This document shows, one piece after another, positions 55,153 to 64,000 of a stretch of 64,000 bases of DNA. Position numbers and translations under genes: made by a program. The notes beneath the pieces are model-generated. The model worked only from the letters and a program-made list of their open reading frames with translations, searched no databases and was not told the DNA's origin. The DNA lies in contig JAIFNA010000002.1 in NCBI GenBank assembly GCA_020048055.1, positions 96,023-160,022 on the forward strand, given 5' to 3'. Every line of letters begins with the position of its first letter. The first letter of the stretch is position 1. Source of the stretch: Arcobacter sp. (GTDB taxonomy: Bacteria > Campylobacterota > Campylobacteria > Campylobacterales > Arcobacteraceae).

Positions 55153-57909
55153 ATGGATATTAAAAAACTAAAAAGTTCACTTAGTGACTATTCCATTTTA
55201 TATGCTGAAGACGATGAGATGGTACTAGCTAGATCTTCAAAAGTATTTGAAAATATTTTTCAAAATATAGAGACCGCAACAAATGGTGACGAAGCACTTC
55301 TGAAATACAAAAAATATTTTGCATTAGAAAATAAATATTACGATATTGTAATAAGTGATATAAATATGCCAAAATTAAATGGCATTGAATTATCAAAAGA
55401 GATAAAAAAATTAAATCCCGCTCAAGAGATACTAATAATATCGGCTCACAATCAATCAAATATTTTACAAGACCTAATTAGCGTTGGTGTTAGTATTTTT
55501 ATACATAAGCCAATTAAACTAAAAGAACTTTTAGGAGCAATAACAAAAATTCATCTCTCCTTAATTGATACAAAACGAAAGCTTGACAGCTCAAATGAAG
55601 CGATAAGATTAAATCATGAGTTTGAAGGTGTTTTAAAGGGATATGACTCTCTAATCATAGCATCAAGAACAGATGCGAATGGGATAATAACTTATACTAG
55701 CCAAGCATTTGAAAAAATCTCAGGCTACACAAAAGAGGAATTAATTGGTCAAAATCATAATATTGTTCGTGATTCAGATATGCCAGATGAATTATTTACC
55801 AACATGTGGGCGACGATTAAAAGTGGGAAAATTTGGAAAGGGAAAATAAAAAATAGAGCTAAAAATGGGGTTCCATATTGGGCTAAAACATCAATTGGTC
55901 CATATTTTGACAGAGATGGAAATATCATAGGATACAACTCAATTAGAGAAGATATTACGGCAAAAATAAAAGCAAAAGAACTAAATAGAAAAATAACTCT
56001 ACTTTTAAGGCATGCAAATAATGGTTATTTACTATTCAACAGGAATATGGAAATTGAACAAGGATACTCAAATATATGCACGGAACTCTTTGGAAAACAT
56101 TATCTATACAGTGAAAACATTGTTGATGTTTTATTTAGTCAAAATGATTTAAAAAATAAAAATAGTATGACAGAAGGTGTAAAAGCCATATTTGGGGCAA
56201 CTGATAAATTACAACAAGAACTTTTTGTATCACTCCTTCCTACTAAAAGTTTTGTAAACAATAAACACCTACAAATAAGTTATAAGGTTGTAGACAAAAA
56301 TAATATTATGGTTATCATAAAAGATGAAACTGAGGAGATAAGACTAAAGTATGAACTTGAATTGCAATATCTACATCAAAAAATGATTATACAAATCATC
56401 TCAAATATAACCGATTTCCTTGAGCTCAGAGGTTCATTTATAAATTTTACAGAAACAATCTTTCAAGACAAGACAAAGAATGAAATCTTTATTGAGAAAA
56501 ATAATTACAAATCAATTCTAAGAGAATTACATATCTTTAAAGGTTCATTTGGACAACTATTCCTCCACAACACTCCAAATAGTATTCATGCGCTAGAAAC
56601 AAAAATTTTGCAAATGGAGTGTGAGCAAATTACACATAGCACAATAGATGAACATGAAAATATTAGGGAAATGTTTGCACTTGATCAAATGATAATAGAT
56701 AAGATGGTTGGGGAAAATTATTTAAAAGAGCAACAAAAAAATATTCAAGATACATATCTCTTATATGACCTCAAACATCAAATCAAAGAGATGATAATAG
56801 ATCCTGTAAATATTAATTTTAAATTGCAATCACTACTAAGTCAAATAAACTCTTTATCTTATGTTTCAATACACAAAGTATTAGAAAAGCATATCTCATA
56901 CGTATCATATATAAGCGAAACACTACATAAAAAAGTAAATGAACTAAAAATTTTAGGTGACAAGGAACTTATGGTTCCGTCTACTTTTAGAGCTTTTTTC
57001 AGAAATTTTCTCCATATTTACAAAAATGCAATAGATCATGGTACAAAAATAGGTGAGCTATCAAATTCAAGAAGTTTAACAATAACTTGTAGATATTTTT
57101 ACCATGATGAGTACCTTTTTATTGAAGTAAGCGATGATGGAATTGGGATAGATATGGATGCAATAATAAAAGAAGCTTTGGATAGAAATATCGTTACACA
57201 AGATGAATTAAATAATTTATCAAATAGTGAGAAACTTTTATTGGTTTTCAAAGATCATCTCACAACAAAAAAAACAGCAAATCTTATCTCAGGAAGGGGG
57301 ATAGGTATGTCATCTTTAAAACATTCATGTGAAGAGTTAAATGGTGAAATTGAGATACATAATACAAAAGAGAAAGGATTATCGTATCTCTTTAGAATTC
57401 CGATGAAATTACCATCAAACGAATTAGAACACACTGAGCACTTGAATGAATCAATGTCAATCCTTGAAATCGTAACAAATAAAGTAAAAATATTTTTACG
57501 AGAAGAGCTTGAAATGGGAATTATCGATGTAAGATATTCAAATCACAATGATTTAGATGCAAAACTTCATTCGAGCATGCGAATTAGTGACAATGCAACC
57601 ATTATATTTAGTGCACAAAAAAGTATTGTCTCAAGGTTTGGTGAGGTATTTTTTACAGAACATTTTTTACTTGATGAGCATTTAGAGAATTTACTTGATG
57701 AAGTATCCAAAGAGATGATAAATACAATTGTTGGATTAGCAATACAAGATTTATCACAAAAATCTCTAAGTATTACACTTGATACCCCAAAAATATTAAC
57801 AAAAAGTGAAGTTGAACAATTATTGAACAACGAGCATTTTAAAATACTAACAATTTTAATTCAAACTGATTTTGGAAATTTAATTTGTAGACTAGTGCAA
57901 CAAAAGTAA
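55153..57909 (+). CDS. REC-PAS-Hpt-CheA-like ATPase-CheX fusion protein
   Basis: I start it at ATG 55153, behind GGAG. An ATG at 55141 lies within that ribosome-binding site. The 918-aa soluble product has REC (Asp69 in VISDINMPKLNG), PAS (about 165-272), a second PAS-like region (about 280-392), an Hpt-like helix LRELHIFKGSFGQL (His460, Lys463), a CheA-type ATPase (Asn625 in YKNAIDHG, DDGIGIDMD, GRGIGMSSLK) and a C-terminal CheX/CheC-type domain (about 765-918) with E854-x2-N857 and Pro879, resembling the phosphatase signature. No CheW-like P5 domain is seen. A CheY-like gene follows 81 bp downstream. Confidence 0.85.
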   Translation: MDIKKLKSSLSDYSILYAEDDEMVLARSSKVFENIFQNIETATNGDEALLKYKKYFALENKYYDIVISDINMPKLNGIELSKEIKKLNPAQEILIISAHNQSNILQDLISVGVSIFIHKPIKLKELLGAITKIHLSLIDTKRKLDSSNEAIRLNHEFEGVLKGYDSLIIASRTDANGIITYTSQAFEKISGYTKEELIGQNHNIVRDSDMPDELFTNMWATIKSGKIWKGKIKNRAKNGVPYWAKTSIGPYFDRDGNIIGYNSIREDITAKIKAKELNRKITLLLRHANNGYLLFNRNMEIEQGYSNICTELFGKHYLYSENIVDVLFSQNDLKNKNSMTEGVKAIFGATDKLQQELFVSLLPTKSFVNNKHLQISYKVVDKNNIMVIIKDETEEIRLKYELELQYLHQKMIIQIISNITDFLELRGSFINFTETIFQDKTKNEIFIEKNNYKSILRELHIFKGSFGQLFLHNTPNSIHALETKILQMECEQITHSTIDEHENIREMFALDQMIIDKMVGENYLKEQQKNIQDTYLLYDLKHQIKEMIIDPVNINFKLQSLLSQINSLSYVSIHKVLEKHISYVSYISETLHKKVNELKILGDKELMVPSTFRAFFRNFLHIYKNAIDHGTKIGELSNSRSLTITCRYFYHDEYLFIEVSDDGIGIDMDAIIKEALDRNIVTQDELNNLSNSEKLLLVFKDHLTTKKTANLISGRGIGMSSLKHSCEELNGEIEIHNTKEKGLSYLFRIPMKLPSNELEHTEHLNESMSILEIVTNKVKIFLREELEMGIIDVRYSNHNDLDAKLHSSMRISDNATIIFSAQKSIVSRFGEVFFTEHFLLDEHLENLLDEVSKEMINTIVGLAIQDLSQKSLSITLDTPKILTKSEVEQLLNNEHFKILTILIQTDFGNLICRLVQQK

Positions 57910-57924
57910 AAACATACCAAAAAA

Positions 57925-57950
57925 GACACTTTTAGATACTAAAATGTGTT
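57925..57950. promoter_or_regulatory. Dyad related to the divergent operator, before the CheY-like gene
   Basis: GACACTTTTA (57925-57934) matches 10 bases of the right arm of the 55073-55117 repeat. After 5 bp comes TAAAATGTGTT (57940-57950), an imperfect complement. It lies 41 bp before the CheY-like start and could be a second site for the same regulator. Confidence 0.5.
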
Positions 57951-57990
57951 ATATTTTAAATAAATAAGAAATTATATTAAAGGAAAAATA

Positions 57991-58365
57991 ATGATAAATG
58001 TTTTAATCGTCGATGACATAGGAATTATGAGGCACACAATCAAAGGACATATAATAAAATTAGGTCACCATGTAGTTGGTGAAGCTACAAATGCTGATGA
58101 GGCTGTAAATCTTTATAAAAGATTAAAACCGACAATTGTAACTATGGATATAGCAATGCCTGCTTATAACGGAATATTAAGTGGAATAGATGCTTTAAAA
58201 CTTATAAAAGAGTTTGACCATGATGCTAAAGTAATCATGATAACCTCACATGGGGAATCGGAATTAATAATTGAAGCTATACAATTAGGTGCAAAAGGGT
58301 ATATTTTAAAACCAGTTACAGAAGAAAAAATTGAAGCAATGTTAAAAAAAGTGATTGATAGATAA
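57991..58365 (+). CDS. CheY-like single-domain response regulator
   Basis: The 124-aa product is a REC domain alone: VLIVDDIG (acidic pocket), acceptor Asp53 in VTMDIAMPAYNG, MITSHG (switch Ser/Thr region), and GYILKPV (Lys). With no output domain it would act by protein contact. It follows the CheA-CheX-like fusion, which carries both a possible donor (Hpt) and a possible phosphatase (CheX) for it. Ribosome-binding site AAAGGA. Confidence 0.92.
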   Translation: MINVLIVDDIGIMRHTIKGHIIKLGHHVVGEATNADEAVNLYKRLKPTIVTMDIAMPAYNGILSGIDALKLIKEFDHDAKVIMITSHGESELIIEAIQLGAKGYILKPVTEEKIEAMLKKVIDR

Positions 58366-58376
58366 TCATTACAAAT

Positions 58377-59080
58377 TTACCTATCTTTATACATCTCGAT
58401 AAATAAAAAATGGGAATTTTCCATAGCTTCAATAGATAGATTTTCATCATATAGCTCCATTGCATCCCCATTAGAAAGTATGATTTGATTCACCAAAGAA
58501 CTACCCTCGATTTGTACAAAATATATCTGCTTATCATCTTTTAATTCAAATTCAATTACATTTTTTTCGTCGAGTTTTGAAACAAAAATATTGACATTTT
58601 GGCGTATTTTTATTTTTGAATTGCCGTTTACAGAAGAAACAATATTTAAAAGCTTATTTGTCAGTTCATCCTCTTTGTATCGATGGGAACCATAAATTGG
58701 TTGGAGATTTTTTGTCGGTGGTAGTATCCAAATTTGCAAAAGTCGTAAATTTTGACTCTCATGAAGATTGTATTCACTATGTGCAACACCAGTTCCAGCA
58801 CTCATATATTGCACTTCATATCTTTTTAAAGTTTCACTATTTCCTAATGAATCTTTATGTGTGATTCACCCTCAACAACATAAGAAATAATCTCCATATC
58901 TCTATGTGGATGTGTATCAAATCCACTTTTTGGCTTCACAATATCATCGTTTAAAACCCTTAAAACACCAAAATTCATATTATGCCAATTGTGATACTCA
59001 GCAAATGAAAAGTGAAATCTACTCTCCAGCCAACCTAAATTTGAACTGCCCATATCCTCTTTTGGTAATTTTCGAAGCAT
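58377..59080 (-). pseudogene. Pirin-family protein (YhhW-like), single-base frameshift
   Basis: Two frames together make one pirin. The first (59080 down to 58844) carries the cupin metal motif FDTHPHRDMEIISYVVEGE (His57, His59). The second (up to 58377) carries QYMSAGTGVAHSEYN with the other metal ligands. Adding one C on the coding strand between 58864 and 58865 joins them as GELTHKDSLGNSETLKRYEVQ and gives 234 aa, the normal YhhW size. So a one-base deletion, or a sequencing error, interrupts the gene. Pirins of this group oxidise flavonols such as quercetin in vitro. Their physiological role is unclear. Confidence 0.88.
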
Positions 59081-59107
59081 AACAAAACCCCTAGTTTATA
59101 TTTAAGC

Positions 59108-60379
59108 CTACTCTTCAATTCTAATCATAGATGGTTTTGATAAAACTAATTTTGCATTTTCAAGATTTAAAAGTGCATTTTTAATCTCTTTCTCTTTACA
59201 AATATGAGTTGAAAGGAGAAGATTTGCACTAGTTTCATCAAATGGTTTTTGCACCATATTTTTGATAGAAATCCCACTATCTCCAAGTATCGTAGCAACT
59301 TTAGCTAACACTCCACTTCTATCTTCAACATGAAGTCTTAAATAATATTTTGTCTCAATGTCATCTTTTGATGCTAATTTTAATCCACCCTCAAGTGGGG
59401 TTTTAAATCCAAGCATAGGGGAAGATGAACCTTTTCCTCTCCTTGCAATATCTATGATATTTGCAATAACAGCACTAGCAGTTGCATCTCCACCTGCTCC
59501 AGCACCAATATAAAGCGTTTCACCAACCTTATCGCCAAGTACACTAATAGCATTCATAACCCCATCAACTTTTGCAATCATATCAGTGCTACTAATTAAA
59601 GCAGGATGAACTCTAAGTTCAACTTCATTGTTTTTATTTATTTGAGCGATTGTTAGAAGTTTGATATTAAAACCAAACTCTTTTGCAAAATAAATATCAT
59701 CGCTAGTGATATTTTGTATCCCTTCAATTAATATATCTTCAGGTTTTGAGTCTATCCCATAAGCAATACTTGCCAAAATCAAAAGTTTATGAGCCGCATC
59801 AAACCCACCAACATCAAAAGTAGGATCAGCCTCAGCATACCCTAAACTTTGAGCTTCAGCTAAAACTTCCCCATAATCAGCTCCATCATTTATCATTTTA
59901 GTAAGCATATAATTACAAGTTCCATTTAAAATTCCCCAAATAGAAACAATATGGTTTGCACTTAAACCATCTCTTAAGGCATTTATAATTGGGATTCCAC
60001 CAGCAACACTAGCTTCAAATTCAAAAGCATTTTCCCCAGCTAACTCTTGAAGTTCATACCTGTGATATGCAAGGAGTGCTTTATTTGCAGTTACAACAGA
60101 TTTTCCATTTTTAAGCGCTTTTTTTACAACTTCATAGGCCTTATCAACCCCACCCATAAGTTCAACAACAATATCAATCGTAGGGTCATCTAAAACCTCA
60201 TCAGCATTTGTAGTAAGTTTAATTGAAACATCTCTTTTTTTAGCCATATCACTTACCACACCAATGACAGGAGTAAGTTCAACACCTGCACGAGCCGTGA
60301 TAATATCTTTGTTTGCCTCAAGTATTTGACAAACACTTTGCCCAACTGTTCCTACACCTATTATTCCTATTTTAAGCAT
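59108..60379 (-). CDS. hom: Homoserine dehydrogenase
   Basis: Hom reduces aspartate semialdehyde to homoserine for threonine and methionine. The 423-aa product has the NAD(P) site IIGVGTVGQSVCQIL, the catalytic core GILNGTCNYMLTKM, AQSLGYAEADPTFDVGGFDAAHK, and a C-terminal ACT domain (about 345-420, YLRLHVEDRSGVLAKV), so feedback control by threonine is likely. It overlaps the gatB stop by one base (TAATG) and is followed by the pirin gene. Confidence 0.96.
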   Translation of the reverse strand: MLKIGIIGVGTVGQSVCQILEANKDIITARAGVELTPVIGVVSDMAKKRDVSIKLTTNADEVLDDPTIDIVVELMGGVDKAYEVVKKALKNGKSVVTANKALLAYHRYELQELAGENAFEFEASVAGGIPIINALRDGLSANHIVSIWGILNGTCNYMLTKMINDGADYGEVLAEAQSLGYAEADPTFDVGGFDAAHKLLILASIAYGIDSKPEDILIEGIQNITSDDIYFAKEFGFNIKLLTIAQINKNNEVELRVHPALISSTDMIAKVDGVMNAISVLGDKVGETLYIGAGAGGDATASAVIANIIDIARRGKGSSSPMLGFKTPLEGGLKLASKDDIETKYYLRLHVEDRSGVLAKVATILGDSGISIKNMVQKPFDETSANLLLSTHICKEKEIKNALLNLENAKLVLSKPSMIRIEE

Positions 60380-61803
60380 TATGCCAACCTCGCTTTAAGT
60401 AGTTCATTTATCTTTTGTGGATTTGCGGCACCCTTACTTGCTTTCATAGTTTGTCCCACAAAAAATGCAAACATCTTATCTTTTCCACTTCTATATTCTT
60501 CAACTTTATCTTGATTTGCTGCTAATATTTCATCGATGATAGCTAAAATTGCAGTATCATCACTAACTTGTTTTAATCCTAATTTTTCAATCACAACTTC
60601 AACAGTTTCATCATTTTCCATCAAATAATCAAGAACCTCTTTACCAGCTTTTCCACTAATTGTCCCATCTTCTATTGCTTTTACTAAAGTTCCAAGTTTA
60701 TTTGCACTAACTGGTGAAGTTGTAACATTCATCCCCTCACTCATTCTACCTTGAAGTTCAACTGTAAGCCAAGTTGTAGCATTTTTACCACTTATCCCAA
60801 CAGAAAGCATCTCTTCAAAATAATCAGCCATCTCTTTTGTACTACAAATAACTCCAGCGTCATAAACTTTTAGCCCAAAATCTTTTACAAATCTCTCTTT
60901 TTTGGCATCAGGAAGTTCAGGGATTTTACTAAACTCCTCAATCATCTCATCGGTTATGATAAGTGGTAAAAGGTCAGGGTCTGGAAAATATCTATAATCA
61001 GCCGCATCCTCTTTCCCTCTCATACTTCTTGTTTCGCCAGTTGCTACATCAAAAAGTCTAGTTTCTTGTACAACTTCACTTTCATAAACTCCATCTTCCC
61101 ACGCTTCAATTTGTCTTTGCACTTCATACTTAATAGCTCTTTCTATAAATCTAAAACTATTCATATTTTTGATTTCACATCTTGTATAAAGTTTTGTATC
61201 CCCTTTTGGACGAATTGAAACATTTACATCACATCTAAAACTTCCCTCTTGCATATTTGCATCACTAATTCCAATATATCTTACAATTGAATGAAGTTTT
61301 TTAAGATAAAGCAATGCCTCTTCAGCACTTCTCATATCAGGCTCACTTACAATTTCTAAAAGTGGAGTTCCAGCACGATTTAAGTCAACTTTTGAATAAT
61401 CTTTCTCATGTGTATTTTTCCCTGCATCATTTTCAAGATGAGCTCTTGTAACACCGATAGTTTTACTACTTCCATCAGGAAAATCTATAACAATTTTTCC
61501 AAACCCAACAACAGGAACTTCAAACTGTGATATTTGGTATCCCGTTGGTAAATCTGGATAAAAATAATTTTTTCTATTAAAGATTGATTTTTGATTTATT
61601 TTTGCATCAATCGCCGTGCCTAGCGCGATTGCTTTATGTACTGCTTCACGATTTAGAACAGGTAATGCACCAGGGAGTCCAAGACAAGTTGGGCAAACAT
61701 TTGTATTTGCTAATTCCCCGAAACTTGTAGCACATCCACACCATAATTTTGTATTTGTATTTAGTTGAGCGTGAACCTCAAGCCCTATAATTGTTTCAAA
61801 CAT
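60379..61803 (-). CDS. gatB: Aspartyl/glutamyl-tRNA amidotransferase subunit B
   Basis: GatB binds the misacylated tRNA and transfers ammonia from GatA. I start it at ATG 61803 ([14 protein letters not shown]), the conserved family N-terminus, with AAGG upstream. The open frame begins 19 codons earlier. The 474-aa product has WCGCATSF and [14 protein letters not shown], supplying the zinc cysteines, [31 protein letters not shown], and the C-terminal YqeY-like helical tail. It is coupled to hom. gatA is at the other end of the window. Confidence 0.96.
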   Translation of the reverse strand: MFETIIGLEVHAQLNTNTKLWCGCATSFGELANTNVCPTCLGLPGALPVLNREAVHKAIALGTAIDAKINQKSIFNRKNYFYPDLPTGYQISQFEVPVVGFGKIVIDFPDGSSKTIGVTRAHLENDAGKNTHEKDYSKVDLNRAGTPLLEIVSEPDMRSAEEALLYLKKLHSIVRYIGISDANMQEGSFRCDVNVSIRPKGDTKLYTRCEIKNMNSFRFIERAIKYEVQRQIEAWEDGVYESEVVQETRLFDVATGETRSMRGKEDAADYRYFPDPDLLPLIITDEMIEEFSKIPELPDAKKERFVKDFGLKVYDAGVICSTKEMADYFEEMLSVGISGKNATTWLTVELQGRMSEGMNVTTSPVSANKLGTLVKAIEDGTISGKAGKEVLDYLMENDETVEVVIEKLGLKQVSDDTAILAIIDEILAANQDKVEEYRSGKDKMFAFFVGQTMKASKGAANPQKINELLKARLA

Positions 61804-61892
61804 ATTTATATACCTTGTTGTGATAATTTTAGGGGGATTATAGCTACATTTTTGTTTCAAACAACTTACTATTAATATTGTTAAAATGAAGA

Positions 61893-61916
61893 AAGCCCCA
61901 CAAAAATATGGGGCTT
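61893..61916 (-). terminator. Terminator after the TRAP transporter operon
   Basis: AAGCCCCA / TGGGGCTT (8 bp, 8-nt loop), GC-rich against the surroundings, lies 30 bp past the dctM stop on the minus strand. It is followed by TTCATTTT. gatB starts about 90 bp further on. Confidence 0.75.
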
Positions 61917-61945
61917 AAGATATAAAAGTATAAAAAAGTACTAAA

Positions 61946-63229
61946 TTAGTACCCATACATAAAATTTGGTAGCCAAAGGGAAATTACAGGTATGTAAGTA
62001 ACAAGTATCAATCCAATTAGCAATACAAAAGTCATTGGCATAGAAGCAACCATAACATCTTTTAAACTAAGTCCCGTTATTCCACTTGCAACAAAAAGAT
62101 TTAGTCCAACAGGTGGGGTTATCATCCCTATTTCCATATTTACAACCATAATAACACCAAGATGAATTGGATCAATCCCAAGCGCTACACCAATTGGAAG
62201 AAGCAAAGGTACAGTTATCATAACAACCGAACTAGGCTCCATAAACTGCCCCATAAGTAAAAGTAAAATATTTACAATCAATAAGAACATCAATGGACCA
62301 ACATTCGCTTCCATAATCATTTGTGTTATTTGTTGTGGAATTTGCTCATCTGTTAAAAAATGTGCAAAAACCATAGCATTTGCGATAATAAAAAATATCA
62401 TCGAACTTGTTAAAGCAGAATCAAGAGTTACTTTATACAAATCTTTAACTTTTGTGTCTTTGTAAACAAACATCGAGATAAACAGAGCATACATAACACT
62501 AAATGCCCCAGCCTCTGTTGGGGTAAAAATACCGCCATAGATACCACCAATAATTATCACAATAATCATCAATGCCCAAAATGCCTCTTTAAATGCTTTA
62601 AATTGCTCTTTAAAACTAGCTTTTTTACTGCCAACATATCCAGCTCTTTTAGCCAAAAAATATGTAGCAACCATCATCATCCCGCCAATCATAAGTCCAG
62701 GGATAACTCCAGCCATAAATAATTTACCAATAGACTCATCAGCTGTAACACCATAAACAATAAAAACAATTGATGGTGGAATTAAAATCCCAAGACTTCC
62801 TGAAGTTGCGATAGTTCCTATTGCGAACTGTTCGCTATATCCTGCTTGTTTAATTGCTCCATACATTACCGAACCAATAGCAGCAACTGTTGCAGGTGAA
62901 CTTCCACTAACAGCTGCAAATATAATTGCAGCCAAAATAGCAGCTATTGGTAAACCACCAGGAAGATGCCCTACAAGTGATTTTGCAAATTCGATAATTC
63001 TTGTAGCAGCTGAACCCCTTGCTAAAAGATTTCCAGCCAAGATAAACATAGGTATCGCCATAAGTGTGTATTTATTTAATCCATCAAAGATTTTTGATGG
63101 GTAACCCATCAAATCTAAATCTGTAAAAATAAATGAAGTTAAAATTGTACTTGTTCCAAGTGCAACTGCAATAGGAACACCAAAAAGCATCAGGGCAAAT
63201 AATAGCCCAAAAAGACTCCCCATTATCAT
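61946..63229 (-). CDS. dctM: TRAP transporter large permease DctM
   Basis: The 427-aa product has about 11-12 membrane helices and the DctM pattern: IPMFILAGNLLARGSAA, FAAVSGSSPATVAAIGSVM, and MVVNMEIGMITPPVGLNLFVASG. With DctQ and the periplasmic DctP it uses the sodium gradient to import a C4-dicarboxylate or similar organic acid. It overlaps dctQ by 4 bp. Confidence 0.94.
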   Translation of the reverse strand: MIMGSLFGLLFALMLFGVPIAVALGTSTILTSFIFTDLDLMGYPSKIFDGLNKYTLMAIPMFILAGNLLARGSAATRIIEFAKSLVGHLPGGLPIAAILAAIIFAAVSGSSPATVAAIGSVMYGAIKQAGYSEQFAIGTIATSGSLGILIPPSIVFIVYGVTADESIGKLFMAGVIPGLMIGGMMMVATYFLAKRAGYVGSKKASFKEQFKAFKEAFWALMIIVIIIGGIYGGIFTPTEAGAFSVMYALFISMFVYKDTKVKDLYKVTLDSALTSSMIFFIIANAMVFAHFLTDEQIPQQITQMIMEANVGPLMFLLIVNILLLLMGQFMEPSSVVMITVPLLLPIGVALGIDPIHLGVIMVVNMEIGMITPPVGLNLFVASGITGLSLKDVMVASMPMTFVLLIGLILVTYIPVISLWLPNFMYGY

Positions 63230-63783
63230 TTATTGCCCCCTTTATTCCCTACAACCTCTTCGATTATAATCTCATGTTCATTATTTTTTATAACATCTTT
63301 TGGATCCATTTTTACTATCTCATAGATTTTTTCAGCAACTCTATAAGCAGCTAAAGCAAATGCTATTGGAAGAACAAGATGTGGAATCCACATAGGAACT
63401 TCTAAATCAACACTAAGCTCTTCAAAATCGATAAGCATCAGTACAAGTTGATAACCAAAATACGAAATAACAGATAGATAAATCAAAGTTATAAAGTTTG
63501 CCAAAATTACAAATAACTTTCCTATAAATGGTGGAAAAGTACTTAATAGTAGTGTTACGGAGATATGGATCCCTTGTTTAAATCCATAAGCCGCACCAAA
63601 AAGTGCTGACCATATAAAAAAATAATTTGTTAATTCACCAGCCCAAGTAAGGCTCATATCAAAAACATACCTAAGAACAACATTTACAAAGGCTAGCAAA
63701 ACTCCCAAAGAGAGCCCTACTACTGCCATTGTTTTATTTATAGTTCCTATTAAAATATCAAGTATTTCAAAAAACTTTTTCAT
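63226..63783 (-). CDS. dctQ: TRAP transporter small permease DctQ
   Basis: The 185-aa product has four membrane helices and the DctQ core (VVLRYVFDMSLTWAGELTNYFFIWSAL, then GAAYGFKQGIHISVTLL), plus a hydrophilic C-terminal tail (DPKDVIKNNEHEI) that is a little longer than usual. It lies 5 bp after the dctP stop and overlaps dctM by 4 bp. Confidence 0.93.
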   Translation of the reverse strand: MKKFFEILDILIGTINKTMAVVGLSLGVLLAFVNVVLRYVFDMSLTWAGELTNYFFIWSALFGAAYGFKQGIHISVTLLLSTFPPFIGKLFVILANFITLIYLSVISYFGYQLVLMLIDFEELSVDLEVPMWIPHLVLPIAFALAAYRVAEKIYEIVKMDPKDVIKNNEHEIIIEEVVGNKGGNK

Positions 63784-63788
63784 AAGTG

Positions 63789-64000
63789 TTATTTCGTTTT
63801 AAGAGCTTTATTAATAAGTTCTGCGCCTATTAAATCTGCAAATTCAGGATAAATTTTAACCATTGCATCTTGCCACGCTTGTCTTTGTTTTGTAGTTAGC
63901 GTAATAATTTCTAGTTTACCAGAAGCTTTTGCATATTTTTTTAACCCTTCCATCATTTCATTATCTTCTTGCGCAGATTCTTTTCGCTCAAGCGCTGTTG
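63789..64000 (-). CDS. dctP: TRAP transporter substrate-binding protein DctP, C-terminal part (cut by right edge)
   Basis: Only the last 70 codons are in the window, reading TTKQRQAWQDAMVKIYPEF and ending INKALKTK. The segment LTTKQRQAWQDAM is characteristic of the C-terminal part of DctP-type binding proteins. It is followed on the same strand by dctQ and dctM. Substrate-binding residues are outside the window. Confidence 0.85.
   Translation of the reverse strand, partial: TALERKESAQEDNEMMEGLKKYAKASGKLEIITLTTKQRQAWQDAMVKIYPEFADLIGAELINKALKTK

Noticed and set aside
61804-61860. 19-codon N-terminal extension of GatB
   Set aside because: The family N-terminus is [14 protein letters not shown]. 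The upstream codons are not conserved in character and lie in the promoter region.

Overview
The window looks like chromosomal DNA of a low-GC member of the Campylobacterota (Epsilonproteobacteria). Three things point there: the lptG-like / pth / rplY gene order known from Campylobacter, several histidine kinases with the H-box IAHQW(R/K)QP typical of this phylum, and AT-rich extended -10 promoters with poor -35 boxes. I place it near Arcobacter/Sulfurimonas-type free-living lineages rather than pathogenic Campylobacter because of the many sensor kinases, the TRAP transporter and the copper-type TonB receptor. Genus is not resolved.

Layout. 1-3.1 kb (minus): LptG-like permease (cut by the window edge), pth, rplY, a CitE-like lyase, a small cytochrome c. 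3.3-15.7 kb (plus): gatA, guaB, greA, argC, an LpxH-like phosphoesterase, then a compact but incomplete type II secretion cluster (L-, M-, N-like, C, D, E, two pseudopilins). 15.7-23.1 kb (minus): Tat-exported DUF882 protein, MFS transporter, CPA2 antiporter, TonB, an OprC/NosA-like copper receptor, and an OmpA-family gene broken by an exact 49-bp tandem duplication. 23.2-33.4 kb: clpS-clpA, an AlkD-like protein, DUF2798 protein, lipoprotein, a divergent ATP-sulfurylase homologue, queH, a PDC-sensor membrane protein, gmhB, dsbD. 33.4-36.3 kb: three tRNA genes (Glu, fMet, Gln), a PAS kinase and an isolated LydA-type phage holin. 36.4-42.0 kb: ribBA with a degenerate RibA half, pckA, and an oadA-oadG biotin carboxylase/decarboxylase pair.

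42.0-48.3 kb is an accessory island: a 31-codon ORF divergent from a self-cleaving S24 (CI-like) repressor, a 75-aa protein, a tandem V4R-domain protein and a 1245-aa double histidine kinase. Two palindromes of matching geometry, each holding the -10 box at the same offset, suggest that the repressor controls both itself and the V4R operon.

48.4-52.3 kb: argF, ruvA, ddl and two unknown proteins. 52.4-58.4 kb is a dense signalling locus: an OmpR-type regulator, two IAHQW kinases, and divergently a single 918-aa protein that joins REC, PAS, Hpt, a CheA-like ATPase and a CheX-type phosphatase, followed by a CheY-like protein. A 13-bp inverted repeat lies in the divergent promoter and a related dyad lies before the cheY-like gene. 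I see this as the best candidate for an undescribed system: a receptor-less, CheW-less chemosensory-type phosphorelay with its phosphatase fused to the kinase. 58.4-64 kb (minus): a frameshifted pirin, hom, gatB, and a DctPQM TRAP transporter (DctP cut by the right edge).

Together the metabolic genes (DctPQM, Oad, PckA) describe uptake of dicarboxylates and their passage between C4 and C3 pools.
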